Source: Planctomycetota bacterium (GTDB taxonomy: Bacteria > Planctomycetota > Phycisphaerae > Phycisphaerales > UBA1924). Taken from it: a DNA stretch of 49,785 nt. The notes under the pieces are model-generated. The model was not told the origin of the DNA. It ran no database searches and worked only from the letters and a program-made list of their open reading frames with translations. Location: assembly GCA_017303555.1 (NCBI GenBank), contig JAFLCN010000028.1, positions 1 through 49,785 on the forward strand. The letters are read 5' to 3'. How positions within the stretch are numbered: position 1 is the first letter of the stretch; every line of letters starts with the position of its first letter. Position numbers and translations under genes: made by a program. Shown in pieces: positions 49,774 through 49,785 of the stretch.

Positions 49774-49785
49774 ATGAAGATTGTG
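49774..49785 (+). CDS. start of an unknown gene, cut by the window edge
   Basis: An ATG at 49774 with a caggag ribosome site 7 nt upstream begins MKIV and runs off the end. Four residues are too few to identify it. Confidence 0.45.

Overview
The window reads as chromosomal DNA of a high-GC, Gram-negative-type bacterium, most likely a planctomycete of the class Phycisphaerae. Three things support this. There is a secreted beta-helix protein ending in two EF-hand-like Asp/Asn loops, each followed by an FVAAYN segment, a tail I associate with Phycisphaerae. There are two complete GroEL genes. There are many lineage-specific hypotheticals next to kdsB, an LPS gene. The assignment is an inference from gene content, not a database result. 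Most of the window is housekeeping sequence; the accessory material is short and sits between the housekeeping genes.

Layout. 1-6.4 kb: def-fmt on the minus strand, then a TPR protein, kdsB and a divergent pyrG. 6.4-10.4 kb: an unknown protein, a PilZ-like protein, panC, gcvT and a first DUF433/DUF5615 toxin-antitoxin-like pair. 10.5-16.5 kb: tRNA-Leu(CAG), an RNase HII-like protein carrying a REP-like palindrome inside its reading frame, ribD, a ygfZ-type folate-binding protein, an M42 peptidase and a second DUF433/DUF5615 pair. 16.5-24.2 kb: an HTH-receiver regulator, a secreted HEAT-repeat protein and the phosphate uptake operon pstSCAB. 24.2-29 kb: sucA-sucB and a small membrane protein.

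29-34.8 kb (minus strand): a tight five-gene cluster (DUF2752 membrane protein, two lipoproteins, a glycosyltransferase-like protein, a low-molecular-weight tyrosine phosphatase), preceded by an EAL-CBS-GGDEF protein and an isolated nuoA. 34.8-44 kb: a chaperone region with groEL1 (GGM tail) behind a sigma-54-like promoter, a third toxin-antitoxin-like pair, a DedA protein, a HIT protein, groES-groEL2 (no GGM tail), a GxxExxY nuclease-like gene bracketed by inverted repeats, dnaJ, grpE, an FmdB-type zinc ribbon protein and acpS. 44-49.8 kb: a SPOR lipoprotein, an acyl-CoA synthetase, the beta-helix protein, a sirtuin and the first codons of one further gene.

The strongest non-standard signal is a family of dispersed CACRGAG / CTCYGTG arrays, with eight copies at six loci. 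Five copies read as CTCYGTG on the coding strand toward a downstream start codon (fmt, ygfZ, the M42 peptidase, dnaJ, the sirtuin). One pair brackets the GxxExxY gene and supplies its probable ribosome binding site; another pair forms an empty inverted repeat between divergent genes. A second family of 35-nt C-rich/G-rich palindromes has three copies, one of them translated inside the RNase HII-like gene.
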